Counted from the first letter of the stretch, positions 1-11,274 are shown. The stretch is DNA of 64,000 nt from Hydrangea macrophylla (GCA_033977485.1 CM066993.1:27332001-27396000), one strand, 5' to 3'. The notes: generated from the letters alone by a model not told the origin. Numbers and translations are program-made.

Positions 1-996
1 TTGATTTATTGAAGATTATTGAAGATTAAAGTTTAGTTCAAGATTAGTACAAGGTTATTTCAGATGATTTCCAGGTTATTCTGTTCCTTTATTGTATTTG
101 ATTGTTTATTGTTATAGTTGTTATGATTGTTTTGTTTTACTGTTTCTGCACTAGTTTAATTATGTTTTCATAGTTTAGACATTAGGAATATGTGATGAAA
201 CATTGTTTCCCAACCTCTTCCATGCAATCTATAGAAAACCTGGGCTCGATCGATCGAAGGTATTTCGATCGATCGAACCCGAGCCATAGTCAAGCGATCG
301 AAGACATTTCGATCGATTGAAGTATGATGCTGTCCGATCGATCGAGAGCGCTTCGATCGATCGAACCTGCAAAATCCTGAGATGATTCTTTTAAGTATTC
401 CATGACTTTCTGTTTTAGAAATCTGTCATCAAATTGTCCCTATAAGCTCAGTTTGTCACAACAGTTTTTAGAACTTAAAGCCTTAAGGCTATTTTCTTCA
501 ATGACTTTTGAAAACCACTTTGAATGCTAACACCATTTAGTGTGCAAGTATTAACCATTGTTTTAAACTGTCTTCTAAGTATTTTAAATCAACTGTGATG
601 ATTTAGTCCTGGTCATGAAAGGGCTATTGATTATATATCTATAGAAAAATATGGAATACTGAAGAGGAATGACCTCCATAGAACATTAATGAGTATGCAT
701 GGTAGATGGTTATGATCAATGTGGATTCACGTGTTTCCAACACCTTTAATTTACTAGTTTAATTAATTATGTTTCTTTATACTTTCGTCTATTATTTAGT
801 TTAATTTAATTAATTAGGATTCGTTAGAACCTCCATCCGTATATTTATCTTTTTCATTTTCTTTAGGTTATAACTTAGTAGACATTCTCCCTATTCCTTC
901 CCTGTGGGATCGACCTGGACTTCGAGTACTATATTACTTGCACGATCACCTACACTTGGGTATTGCACAAGAGCGCATAACTATTTAGTCGTGTCA
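1..996 (+). repeat. Element A, 5' LTR (left end cut by the window)
   Basis: This stretch repeats at 5353-6347 with roughly 35-40 mismatches over about 995 bases counted by eye (near 4%). It ends in CA at 996, directly before a primer-binding site, so it is the 3' part of a 5' LTR. About 640 bases of its 5' part (TATA box included) lie left of the window. It carries the second GATC palindrome cluster of this LTR (245-367). Confidence 0.93.
245..367. repeat. GATC palindrome cluster in element A 5' LTR
   Basis: Five near-copies and one half-copy of a 14-nt dyad built on TTCGATCGATCGAA, starting near 245, 264, 293 (half), 308, 334 and 352. The words are separated by unrelated 4-15 nt spacers. 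The matching cluster of the 3' LTR is at 5596-5717 and differs by a few substitutions. Confidence 0.9.
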
Positions 997-1002
997 AGTT
1001 TT

Positions 1003-1020
1003 TGGCGTCGTTGCCGGGGA
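1003..1020 (+). other. Primer-binding site, tRNA-Asp type (element A)
   Basis: TGGCGTCGTTGCCGGGGA lies six bases after the LTR end. It differs by one base from the site of element B (21766-21783), the 18-mer expected for the 3' end of plant tRNA-Asp, used by Athila-like elements. The first-strand cDNA of A would have started here. Confidence 0.88.
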
Positions 1021-1089
1021 AGGCAACTAGGTTAAGATTTTACTAAGTTATTTTCATTTTTTTCTTTTTCTTAAAAAAAATATAAATTA

Positions 1090-1634
1090 AAACTGTTGGA
1101 GAGTTCCCCGTATATGATGCGCATTATTAACCTGAGTGCTACCAACCACCACAATGAGAAAATGATAGTGGTAGTCCCCCGTATGATCAAACATATCAAG
1201 AACCTCCACATGGAGAGTTCTATCAGTCACAATGGGGATATAATCAAAATAATAATGTAGGATATAGTAATAGTTCCCACGATTACCAAACGCACCAAGA
1301 TTTTCCCTCTGGGGAGTCTTGTCCACAAACTCAATGGGATGGGAATTACTATCAACCACAATGGGGCGAAACTTCATAGAGTAATAATGAGGAGAATAAC
1401 CAAGTTGAGGATAATGGTATGTTAAAATTACTACTTAGTGAAATGAAAAGGCTAGATAGTGCACTAGATAAATTAGAAACTAGATATCAACAAGCATATG
1501 CTAGCAAACTTTTAGAATACTATACCAGTCCTTCAACATTACAACCCGAATTTCAAGACACTAACAATGGAATGGAAATAGAGGACTATGACGGTTTATA
1601 CCGAATGAGGTTAACAACTCACTCGCAAAAGTGA
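1090..1634 (+). pseudogene. Broken Q/N/Y/W-rich gag-like ORF (element A)
   Basis: Reading the frame through 1182-1634 gives a protein rich in Gln, Asn, Tyr, Pro and Trp with PPH-GEF and QWG-type repeats, followed by a helical segment (about 1419-1560, heptad-like Leu spacing). Such low-complexity tails occur beside the zinc-knuckle region of plant gypsy Gag proteins. I see no capsid domain, zinc knuckle, protease, RT or integrase. The frame has in-frame stops near 1128, at 1155-1157 and at 1378-1380, and shifts to the next frame near 1628. The assignment to a retrotransposon protein is firm from position; identity as Gag is an inference. Confidence 0.6.
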
Positions 1635-2533
1635 TAACCCAACATGAACTCCAAAACCAAACCATTAAGCATGAAGTTGTAGAACCATCTTCTCCACAAT
1701 ATCCAACCCCAGACATCAACTCCTTCACTGCCTGGATAAAGTTGCACAATTCCTTTGTCCAGAGAACCTCAATAGATGACATATATAGTGAGGATAGTTA
1801 CACGGATGAGAATGAGGTTTTTACAGATAATGAGAGTTTAGGTGACTACATGCAATTAGGAAAGGATGAGTCCTATGTTGACTCTACCCCTACCTTTGAT
1901 AGTGACCTTAGGAAGGACGTTATTGAAATTTCTAAATTCGATTTAGATTCATCTGATATTCATGAACCCTCACCTCTTTCGGCCGAAGAGGTGATGTCAC
2001 CAAGTTGCCCATCACCTATCCTCTCTATCAATCAAAGCTCTCATCCCGAGTTTGAAAATCATGTGCACCCTAATATTGAACAAATAAAATGTGTTGTGGA
2101 TGAGGATGGTAAGGATTCTAGCATATGTTCTTCACAAAATTTTAAATTTCAAAATTTTGTGAGAGAGGACTTGGAAAATATTAGGCCCACTTTAGATGAT
2201 CTTAAACTTCAACAAGAAGCTAGTAATCTGCTAGACTACTTGACCTTCTTGAGTAATAATGATATTGAGGCCCAAATAAATAGTTTTATCCAAGTCCAGT
2301 CCAAATCAATGTGCATAGAACAGAAATTAAATTCCTATGATCATATTTCTATAGATTCTGTTCTAGGACTAGAGGAGGATAATGAAACTTTATTAGAACA
2401 TCACCTAGACCCTACTCCTTTTACTGAACCGTGGCCACCTCCTTGTATTAAAATAAAGGCCGTTATAGGAAATACCAACACCAAAAATTGTTTCTTGCAT
2501 GTAATTCCTAAAAAATGTTTATATCTCTTATAA
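1631..2533 (+). CDS. Acidic 300-residue ORF of element A, unknown function
   Basis: This is the longest open frame in element A and continues the broken upstream frame after a one-base shift; the nominal first codon is GTG, so the true protein probably began upstream. The product is strongly acidic (many Asp/Glu/Ser), with no zinc finger, protease D[TSL]G motif, RT or membrane segment that I can see. It lies where element B has gag and protease. I do not recognise a family. It could be a highly diverged Gag remnant, or an extra ORF peculiar to this non-autonomous family. Its openness across 900 bases beside a stop-ridden neighbour is notable. Confidence 0.45.
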   Translation: MITQHELQNQTIKHEVVEPSSPQYPTPDINSFTAWIKLHNSFVQRTSIDDIYSEDSYTDENEVFTDNESLGDYMQLGKDESYVDSTPTFDSDLRKDVIEISKFDLDSSDIHEPSPLSAEEVMSPSCPSPILSINQSSHPEFENHVHPNIEQIKCVVDEDGKDSSICSSQNFKFQNFVREDLENIRPTLDDLKLQQEASNLLDYLTFLSNNDIEAQINSFIQVQSKSMCIEQKLNSYDHISIDSVLGLEEDNETLLEHHLDPTPFTEPWPPPCIKIKAVIGNTNTKNCFLHVIPKKCLYLL

Positions 2534-4700
2534 CTGTCCCCAACAAATTTAGCAACCATAGGTTTTGCATCATCTCCTCTGACCTTGAGCCTGACATTAG
2601 TTGGGGGAGTTGCATTTATATGAGGATCTCAAAAGTCTTCTCACTGTTAAATTATTTCACTGGGAAAGATCATCAAAAATTTCGGTTATTAATTTATGAT
2701 AAAAATTTTGATTAACCGAATTTATTTACTAAGTCGTTGTATTTAATTCTCTATTTTTTTCTTGTTGCTACTAATGATTTTGCAGGTAACTTAAATTTTT
2801 TTTGGATATTAATGCCTCGAGGTAACATCCTTCCTTCTCTCGCTTTACTTTACATGTCCATGTGCTTAGTTTAGAACATTGGGGACAATGTTTAGTTTTA
2901 GCTAGGGGGAGTGAGCTATTGCATTCCTCATATCTTTTTGTGGTGCTTTAATGTCAATGTACCTGCTTAGCAACATGACTCAGTAAATCAAAATTGCAAA
3001 AATTTTAAATTTTTTTTATATAATAAGATGGTTCTTATCTTTCTCTCTTAGTTAATGTAGTTAGTGATGATGCATTAGTGTTACTTTCTGTTTGTTATTA
3101 CTATGTGATACACTATGGTAGTTTGTTTACTATCTTAGTTATAGTATATTTTATGCTTTTTAATCTTCAAACAACTTTGAGCACGTTGTGATAACCTTGT
3201 ACTTAGCTGAAATGGATTAGTAAGCATAGCTTAGGTGTCTTGAGAGACTGTAGTGGAGACTAATAACCCAAGTGAGATTTTGTGCCATTCTTTGTTTTTG
3301 ATGGTTTTATAAATTACTCTTATTTTTTGAAAAGTGTATTAATTCGTTGAAAGTCTCAATCTTCTTCATTTTGACTGATCACTAGAAGAGAACGTTCAGG
3401 ATTTACCAAACTTTAGAGCTCTTGAATTTACTAAAATGAATTATCCTATCAACTTAGAAGATGATTTAGGCTATCTTTTGACCATATACGTATAATAAAG
3501 CATTGGCCTACTTCTATGCTATTCCTTTACTTCACCCTTTGAGCCTTATCATATTTTCCTTGTCTTCACAATCCTAAAGTCTATGCCTAACTCTAAATTA
3601 GGAGTTCAAGCCTCAGTTCTTTATTTAGGAGTGATTGGGATGTATTATCTTGACAAGAAGTTTGATAGTGTGGGGAAAGTTGGCAAAAAAATGATGGAAA
3701 AAAAAAAGAAGAAAAAAAAAAGAAAGAAAAAAGCATAAAAAGGAAAAAAAAATGCCAATGGTTGTTACAAAAGAAAAAGAAAAAAATAAAATAATAAAAA
3801 GAAGAGTGTGGGAAAAAAAACTAAAAAAGAGAAGAAGAGAGAGATTGGAGATGTGGGGAAGTTTGAAAAGCATACAATGTAGTAGGTATTCCAATCACAC
3901 CCTTTAACCTAATTCAAAATCATGAAACTCTTTCTTCTTTTACCTAACACCTCCTTTTCAAAGTCCTACTGATTTTAAGTTGATTGGATTTGAAGTTAAG
4001 GTAACGAGAGAGTTCTCTACGGTATCTCGCTCTTTTAGTGAAAAGTATCCTTTCATGAGACTTTGTGCACTATAAAATTTCCGTTTTTTCTATTTAGATA
4101 TGAGAAGCATTAGATTCCATTTGCATTTACTCTTTATAGATTCCATATTATGAGTGATAATTATTACCCCTAATTCAGAGTGATTTCATCTTGAGAGTGT
4201 AATCCCGGTGAGAGTTGAGTCAAAATGAATGTATTGATAGTGTCTTAGGTTATGCGAGCTTTGAAATTGAAGTTTTGTATTTTGGTTGTCCATTTACACA
4301 CGCACTTGAAGATTAATAGGTATGGAACATCCTAATGACTTTGATATTAGATTAACTGTAATGTGTATGTTGCATTGCTATGGCTTACTAGAGAGTTTCA
4401 TGAGATTGTTGAGCTTAATCACATTGCTAACTGAGAGGAAAAATTTCTTGAAAACTTTTAAATGAGAATCATTACCATAAACATGAATTTTGTGGGTAAA
4501 TTCACTGTAAACCCTCACGAGACAACACTCGTCCACTAGGGGGAACCTAGGGGTTTAAAGGCTTGTTGCATAAGCTAAATGCAATCGCGATTCCTGCGAA
4601 AGTGATTTAGGATTTTTACTTTATTTTGTTTTCCATTTTTAGAGTTCAAATAAACATTGTTTTAGTTCACTTCATTGCTAGGGACTAGCAACGATCTAGT
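2534..4700 (+). other. Element A non-coding 3' internal region
   Basis: No credible coding frame. It holds a conserved block at about 2875-2915 (CATTGGGGACAATG followed by a GGGGGA run) that recurs in element B near 17870-17905, an A-rich tract (about 3683-3840), and near 4505-4605 a stretch closely matching element B 16170-16270 on the other strand (around GAACCCTCACGAGAC and GCTTGTTGCATAAGCTAAAT). These matches show that A and B share a 3' backbone. Confidence 0.75.
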
Positions 4701-4709
4701 TGGGGGGTG
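4700..4709 (+). other. Polypurine tract of element A
   Basis: TTGGGGGGTG abuts the 3' LTR start. Element B has the same arrangement on its strand (GGTTTGGGGGTG before TGATC), and its target duplication fixes the LTR start. By analogy the A LTR starts with TGATTC at 4710. Confidence 0.75.
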
Positions 4710-5130
4710 TGATTCGAGGTGAAAATTGCATATTTATAGTGTATTATGTGGTATTTTATGCATACTTTTATCCCTAAAGTCCCTACATTTAGGTGCATTT
4801 TAATGACAATGTTCTTTTTATTTTGTTAATGCTAAAACATATGTTTATGCATTGTTTTATAGGTATTAGAATGTAAATCAATAAAGTGGAGCTAAAGAAA
4901 GTGATTCTGGTGAAGAGAACAACAGAAGCAGCTGAGAAAACGCCAATTTTGACAATGAAGACTTCATATTTGGAAGATTTTCCCAGAGATATGAAATGTA
5001 GATCTTTAAGTTACGGTCGCGCGGCCGGAAATGAGAGGTCAATCCGAGGTCTGAGTGAAAAGTTATGGCCATTCTCCCATCGGTACGCAGAGCTGTCAAA
5101 ATCAGAGAAGTTCAAGCCCTTGAGCAGAGT

Positions 5131-5179
5131 TCAATCGATTGAGACTTCGATCGATCGAACTAAGCTCGATCGATCGAAC
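5131..5179. repeat. GATC palindrome cluster upstream of the TATA box (LTR A)
   Basis: Three dyads (TTCAATCGATTGAG, TTCGATCGATCGAA, CTCGATCGATCGAA) starting at about 5130, 5146 and 5165, that is 16 and 19 bp apart. The cluster ends about 40 bp before the TATA box. Confidence 0.85.
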
Positions 5180-5220
5180 TTCATATTCACCCAAAAGTTG
5201 CGTAAACTCTGCAGGAACCC

Positions 5221-5230
5221 TATATATAAG
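5221..5230 (+). promoter_or_regulatory. Probable TATA box of LTR A
   Basis: TATATATAAG, preceded by CCC, is the clearest TATA sequence in the LTR and is set between the two palindrome clusters. It places U3 at 4710 to about 5255 and a long R-U5 of about 1.1 kb. Not tested. Confidence 0.6.
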
Positions 5231-5595
5231 TCATTTTGATGCCAGACGGAGGGAGGACACTCCAGAACGCAAAAAACATCAGTTTATGGTAGTTTTAGGG
5301 TTAGATTAGGAGTAGATTAGGTTAGATTCTTGTTTTTCTTCCTCTTTTCCATTGATTTATTGAAGATTATTGAAGATTAAAGTTTAGTTCAAGATTAGTA
5401 CAAGTTTATTTCAGATGATTTCCAGGTTTTTCTATTCCTTTATTGTATTTGATTGTTTATTGTTATAGTTGTTATGATTGTTTTGTTTTACTGTTTCTGC
5501 ACTAGTTTTATTATGTTTTCGTAGTTTAGACATTGGGAATATGTGATGAAACATTGTTTCCCAACCTCTTCCATGCAATCTATAAAAAACCTGGG

Positions 5596-5717
5596 CTCGA
5601 TCGATCGAAGGTATTTCGATTGATCGAACCCGAGCCATAGTCAAGCGATCGAAGACATTTCGATCGATTAAAGTATGATGCTGTCCGATCGATCGAGAGC
5701 GCTTCGATCGATCGAAC
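5596..5717. repeat. GATC palindrome cluster downstream of the TATA box (LTR A)
   Basis: Same set of dyads as 245-367 in the other LTR, with scattered substitutions such as GATTGATC for GATCGATC. It lies about 370 bp after the TATA box, so it would be part of the transcript. Confidence 0.88.
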
Positions 5718-6352
5718 CTGCAAAACCCTGAGATGATTCTTTTAAGTATTCCATGACTTTCTATTTTAGAAATCTGTTATCAAATTGTCCCTATAAGCTC
5801 AGTTTGTCACAACAGTTTTTAGAACTTAAGGCCTTAATGCTATTTTCTTCAATGACTTTTGAAAACCACTTTGAATGCTAACACCATTTAGAGTGCAAGT
5901 ATTAACCATTGTTTTAAGCTGTCTTGTAAGTATTTTAAATCAACTGTGATGATGTAGTCCTGGTCATGAAAGGGCTATTGATTCTATATCTTTAGAAAAA
6001 TACGGAATACTGAAGAGGAATGAACTCCATAGAACATTAATGAGTATGCATGGTAGATGGTTATGATCAGTGTGGATTCACGTGTTTCCAACATCTTTAA
6101 TTTAGTAGTTTAATTAATTATGTTTCTTTATACTTTAGTCTATTATTTAGTTTAATTTAATTAATTAGGATTCGTTAGAACCTCCATTCGTATATTCATC
6201 TTTTTCATTTTCTTTAGGTTATAACTTAGTAGACATTTTCCATATTCCTTCCCTGTGGGATCGACCTGGACTTCCAGTACTATATTACTTGCACGATCAC
6301 CTACACTTGGGTGTTGCACAAGAGTGCACAACTATTTAGTCGTGTCAAATAT

Positions 6353-7260
6353 AGTTTGGGATTGAAAATTATATAAATAAAATATAATAAAAATACAGGT
6401 ATTACACTTTGATGGCTACATCAACTCCAAGACTACTTTGAAACAATTTGTGGAACAATATGAAAATGCCTTGGCAAAAAAAGTAGAAAATGAAAAGCAA
6501 GAAGACTTTGATTCATACAACTCATGCTACCCATGTACTACACCTTTACGGATGGAGAAGCAATTTCAAAGTGTTTACATGCGGGTGAAATTTAAAGAGT
6601 TTGAAAACGAGTTATTTGGGAAGCTTTGTTGTCATTTGCTTTTAATTAAAGAAGAAGTTGGATTTAGAGAATATGAAGTATATGAACGGGTTCGTTTTGG
6701 AGATGGTCATCGGTATGCAACTTTCAAGCTAACTTTTTTTTTATGATAATACATAGGAAGTGAATTGTAATTGCTGATTGTTTGAGTTCAGAGGAATATT
6801 GTGTAGGCATCAACTTATGGTGTACAATGATATAGAAATTTATGATGTAGTATCCGCCAAGTACATTCTACAAAAATGGAGTAAGAATATCAAAAGAAAA
6901 CACACCAAGATTCGGATCAGTTATGATAACTAGGTGGATAGACCAGAGGCACGACGTTCTGATAAAATGGGTAATATTTTCTATGAGTTGGGTAAAGTGG
7001 TAGCGGAATCTGAAGCTTGGTGTGATGAGGTGATAGCACAAATACAACAAATGAAAGAGGGATACAAAGAGAAGGCTGCAATTTGTGGAAGCAATATACC
7101 CATTTTTACTAATCATTCGAGTGAATCAGTTTCACATAAAGATGGTATTGTACTAACAAAAGAGAGCACGAATATACTTGATCCATTTGTTACTCGTAGT
7201 AAGGGGCGACCGCCAAGTAAAAGGAAAGTGGGCAATGTTTAGAAAGCAGTTAAAAAACAA
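6353..7260 (+). pseudogene. FAR1-related (FHY3/FAR1 family) gene, 3' half, broken
   Basis: FAR1-related proteins are transcription factors derived from MULE transposases. Translation from about 6397 gives FDGYINSKTTLKQFVEQYENAL, then an IEKQF-like segment, both typical of the region after the MULE domain. The SWIM zinc finger follows in another frame: CNC near 6765 and CRHQLMVYND near 6808-6838, then a C-terminal basic GRPPSKRK segment (about 7206-7230). Damage: a frameshift at the T-run near 6731-6739, stops at about 6755 and 6778, and a stop at 6931-6933. The N-terminal FAR1 and MULE domains are absent: the retrotransposon edge at 6347 cuts it off. A possible intron acceptor (TACAG) precedes the first recognisable residues. 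The 5' half should lie left of element A, outside the window. Confidence 0.85.
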
Positions 7261-7740
7261 TCAAAAGCCAAAAAAAATCAAACAACAGAATCCACAAAGT
7301 GCAAAGGTTTGACAATATTAATATTAATGTTTTTTCGTTAAAATAAGGTCACTTATTTTTTACTTTGCATTTTGCATTTATTTTTAGGGATATGACGAGA
7401 ACATGAACGAGCATGGTACACAAGAGAACCGAATGAGCATACAAGGAAGTCTTACATTTTCAACCGCCAAATGTGGGAATAGACCCAAGTCTAACGAGCA
7501 TGGTACACTATAGAGCCGAATGAGCATACAAGGAAGTCTTACATTTCAACCGCCAAATGTGGGAATAGACCCAAGTATTGCATTTCAAGAGCCGAATGTG
7601 GGAATAGACCCAATCTTGCATTTCAAGAGCCGAATGTGGGAATAGACCCAAGTCTTGGATTTCAAGAGCCGAATGTAGAAATGCCCCCAAGTCTTGCATT
7701 TTATCCAAATTTGAGAATGAGAGGAAACCTTGATTATTAT
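7261..7740 (+). repeat. 39-bp tandem repeats in the tail of the FAR1-related pseudogene
   Basis: A 39-bp unit containing CCGAATGTGGGAATAGACCC recurs about four to five times between about 7536 and 7705. A longer duplication of roughly 90 bp (near 7408-7494 and 7495-7577, sharing CGAATGAGCATACAAGGAAG) precedes it. 39 is a multiple of three and the array continues the C-terminal frame (NVGIDPS-like repeats), so it may once have encoded a repetitive tail. Confidence 0.7.
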
Positions 7741-9330
7741 GACTTTATGTGATGGGTTCATAAATTAGACTATGACTTTATTTGATGGTTTGAAAGCGTT
7801 AAGTATGACATTATTTTATTTTCTGTGGCAAATGTTAATTGAAAGCGTTTAGTATGACTTTATTTTATTTTATTTGATGTGATCAATAACATTCTGATAG
7901 GTGAAGAATATCATTATTCAATAAGTAGGATTTGCTCATGCTGAGGTTGAAGTAGTCTGGTGTAAGCCCATTGTTACTATTCCTGATGTTTGTTGGCTGT
8001 GCTGTGGTGTTTAGTAGTAAGTTTGAATGCTTTTTTAGTTCCATGTCTTTCTTGAATTGAAGAGTGTGAGGTTTGTTTCTATTCAAGATGGATGAATCAG
8101 ATTCCCTCTTAAAGAAATCAATGTGTAACCCCAATTAATTTACATGATTGTAATATCTCTCAATTTCTTGAGAGAAATGGTTAGTGGAGTTCCACTGTGA
8201 TTCACATAGTTAACACATGATTTTTTTCAACATGGACAAAATTGATGAATGGGACATTAGGTTCTCGGAATTTTCTTTTCTTTTCACTACTTTCTTGTGT
8301 ACGAACAGAGATTAGAAAGCTAAAACCTGAACATACAAGATCATTTGTGCAATTTAGTAAATGCTTTAATAAGACGAAGAAGTAATATAGGAGCAGGAAT
8401 TGTGTCCCAACTATATTGATCCATCGGCAATAAACAAGACTACAAATATATATTATCATTTACAAGCATGTTCCTTATTTTTCTTTCTTTGGTGTAACAA
8501 AATTTTGAATGCTCATGATAGTGCATCACTGATTTTCTTGGCTAGTGGTTGAGTATGTTTGAGGAGGGAAACTCTTGTTTTAATTAAACGCCTGAACAAG
8601 CACTAGAGTCTTCCTTCAAAATCTTCAATGCTCGACTCCACTTTTCCTAGCTGGGTTTGAACATTCTCAGTGGTGTTACTGGTGTATCAATTTAGAAACC
8701 AAAGACCACCCACTTGCCATTGATTGCACCTTTGTGCCTGAAATGTGGAGCAATAAGGACTCAAACACATGAAGGTGCGTTTGTTACTGATACTTTTCAA
8801 ACTCCTTAGGGACTCCTGGATGACTTTATTCGCCTTCTTTCTTGAGGTTATGTATTCCCCAAAGTCATTTCTGACCCTCTTTTTGCGCAAGATTAAAAGA
8901 AGTTCTTACAAGTAGATCCAATGAACTATAAAGAGAACACAAGAATAAGGTATCTAAGAATTATTATAAGCAAGAGACTACTCAGAGATTCTAACTTTAA
9001 CCCTCCTTCAAATCTATCAGGCAAATGGAGAATAAATATTTAAGAGACTCAAATTTCCAATTCGGATCTAAAACTGACCTCCTACAAGACCATGAATACC
9101 AAAATATCAGTAGTTGTTGCGTATCATATACCAAGTTCTACTTTCATTTTGAACCAATTCCCAGTAACCAAGCACGAAATTTAATATCCTAATTCCAATT
9201 TCACTTTCACACCCACAACTGAACTCAACTCCCACATATGAAAATTCAAATTCCACTAAACCACAATATACCAATAAATTACAAATTTACAACAAATAAA
9301 TACATAAAAAAGAAGATTTGAAATTCAGAC
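7741..9330. other. Anonymous AT-rich region
   Basis: No coding frame with recognisable family features on either strand. The short minus frame at 8687-8890 (67 codons) has no homology I can name and no clear gene structure. I see no terminal repeats. It may be ancient TE debris or the flank of the disrupted gene. Confidence 0.4.
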
Positions 9331-9335
9331 ACTAG

Positions 9336-9337
<2 letters not shown>

Positions 9338-9434
<97 letters not shown>

Positions 9435-9830
9435 GAGCCGCGCAAGAATGAGAGAGAGAGAGAGAGAGAGAGAGAAGACTTACCAACCTGCTAGCGACGA
9501 CAGCGACCTGCTGTGGACGGCGATCCGACGCCAGATCCGGTAAGGCTTCGAGCAGGGGAAGCTCTCCAAAACCACACACTGATTTGGGGGTGGGGGAAAT
9601 GTAGGGAATAGATTAGGGATTTTGTGTGTGTGGAATGATAGAGAGAGAGAAAGAGAAGACTTACCAAGAAGCAGCTGTCGGCGACGACCTACTATGGACG
9701 GCGCTCCGGTGACGGTCCGGGCAAGGCGTCTTCTGGCCGTCAGGGGAGGGGTGGTAGGGGTGCGCGGGGGGGGGGGGGGGGGGGGGGGGGGGTGGGGTAG
9801 GGTGGGTGTGCCTATTGTGGTAGTGATTTA
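9338..9830. repeat. Compound microsatellite block with a diverged duplication
   Basis: (TC)n at about 9338-9370, (GAT)n to about 9408, (AG)n to 9433 and again 9450-9476, then a GC-richer segment beginning ACTTACCAA. A second diverged copy of that segment starts at about 9657, followed by a G-run (about 9766-9792). On the minus strand both segments end in a splice-donor-like GTAAGT. Serine-rich and arginine-rich frames here come from the repeats. This may be the 5' leader region of a lost transposon or gene. Confidence 0.55.
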
Positions 9831-10351
9831 GGGGAAAGGGGAAATGGAGGGAAAAGAAAGGGATTTAGGGCTTTTGGGTGTATTTGGGTGTGGATCTCAC
9901 AGGAATTTTTAAAATTTTGCTTAAAAGGATATGAGGGTTATACAGTAGATGGTTTGGTGTGTGTATGTATCATTTTTTATTATTAAAATCTGAAGTTCTG
10001 AGGTCAATTTTTGAGTTTTGAATCCTATCTTTTTGGCGGCGATTATTTAGATGTGAAGCGACCAATAATAGAACTATGGAAGTGAGTATTAGCAGAAAAT
10101 GCCACAATAATTGGTTACTAGAATTGAAGAACTACTGTTAGAGTGTTCGTGAATGCACGTGATTTTAGCTCAGGCTTTTAGATCCATTGGGTTTTCTAAT
10201 CAAAATATCAATCATTGATATGGACAGCCTCTAATCGGAGAACACAACTGCGTCAAGCCGGCGAGGGTTATACTGTCATTTCAGGCACCATGTAAATATG
10301 AGTACTGGTGCTTACCGAATTTTTATACTACTAAATTTCTATTTCAAATTA
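9831..10351. other. Anonymous non-coding region
   Basis: No coding, RNA or repeat feature that I can support. Confidence 0.4.
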
Positions 10352-10770
10352 GGGGAAAATATATTGAGTAATATTTGGGACACAACCTTCATACAACCTT
10401 CATACAACCTCTCCAAAAGATGTGTCTATCTCTTTCCTGTGATGTCACTGGACCCCACAGTGACACAGGAAAGAGATAGACACATCTTTTGGGGAGGTTG
10501 TATGAAAGTTGTATGAAGGTTGTGCCTCAAGTATTACCCAAATATATTTTACCCCATGTGGTTATATACATTTTTTCGTAATTTTACTGTGGTTCATTTT
10601 GTAACACTTAATCCCTGTATTAATGACTAAAGTGAGACTGCTAACTTTTCTAATGGCAGTCCCACTTCAGTCATTAGTACAGGGGTGTTAAGTGTTACAA
10701 AAATAAACCACAGGGGGTTATGAGAAAATGTGTGTAACCACAGGGGGTAAAAGATATTTTTCCCTAAAGA
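10352..10770. mobile_element. Nested foldback MITEs
   Basis: Two inverted repeats lie back to back. The first (about 10360-10550) has arms of about 90 bp: the left arm carries ACAACCTTCATACAACC and AAAGATGTGTCTATCTCTTT, and the right arm carries their complements, around a short loop near 10445-10455. The second (about 10545-10760) has about 100 bp arms built on TACCCC-TGTGGTT, GTAACACTTAA and TCATTAGTAC. The first seems to be inserted in the left end of the second, because GGGGAAAATAT before it matches the ATATTTTTCCC at the far end. No coding capacity. Confidence 0.75.
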
Positions 10771-10799
10771 TTATCTATAGGGGCTTGGGGGTATTAACG

Positions 10800-10946
10800 T
10801 CATTTCCTTTTCTCAGTTAGAAAAGTTAACAGTCCCACTTCAATCATTAGTACAGAGGGGTTAAGTGTTACGAAATGAACCATAGGGGGTTATGAGAAAA
10901 TGTGTGCAACCATAGGGGGTAAAAGGTATTTTCCCCTTCAAATTAT
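10800..10946. mobile_element. Third arm of the same MITE family (fragment)
   Basis: GTCCCACTTCAATCATTAGT, GTTAAGTGTTACGAAATGAA, GGGGGTTATGAGAAAATGTG and the closing GGTATTTTCCCC repeat the right arm of the 10545-10760 element with scattered changes. It is therefore a truncated or tandem copy. Confidence 0.7.
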
Positions 10947-11274
10947 GTGTAAATTGTTCACTGAATTTTGATAAGATAATATTGAAGTGATCCCATCATT
11001 ATTAAAGGTTGGTTTCACTGTCACATCAGTACTATCATGTCATTTGGGATGAGAATTTAGAATTAAAATTTGAAAAGAATAGCGTTACTCTGTAACTATA
11101 TCCACAAAATTTCTTTCTATACCAAAATGAGTGCATTTTTACTCACCCAAATTTTGCTCGCCCAAGCACGATCCCATATTGCATATTTGAGTTCACATTA
11201 ATTTGATGCATTTTAGTGAAATTTTTTAAAAGGTGCGACAAATTTGGATGTGATACGCCACACTAGCATAAAAT
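10947..11274. other. Anonymous non-coding region
   Basis: AT-rich, no feature seen. Confidence 0.4.

Larger units (their letters stand above)
4710..6347 (+). repeat. Element A, 3' LTR (complete, about 1.64 kb)
   Basis: Runs from TGATTCGAGG after the polypurine tract to CGTGTCA. Positions 5353-6347 match window positions 1-996. It contains a first GATC palindrome cluster (5131-5179), a TATA box (5221-5230) and a second cluster (5596-5717). The 5 bases after the end are AATAT (6348-6352), the predicted target duplication; the partner lies left of the window. Confidence 0.92.

Noticed and set aside
8687..8890. 67-codon minus ORF with many basic residues
   Set aside because: No homology recognised, no second exon, no conserved motif; left as anonymous DNA.
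9325..9579. 84-codon Ser-rich minus ORF, and the Arg/Gly-rich ORF at 9622-9831
   Set aside because: Both are direct translations of TC/GA/GAT microsatellites and a G-run.
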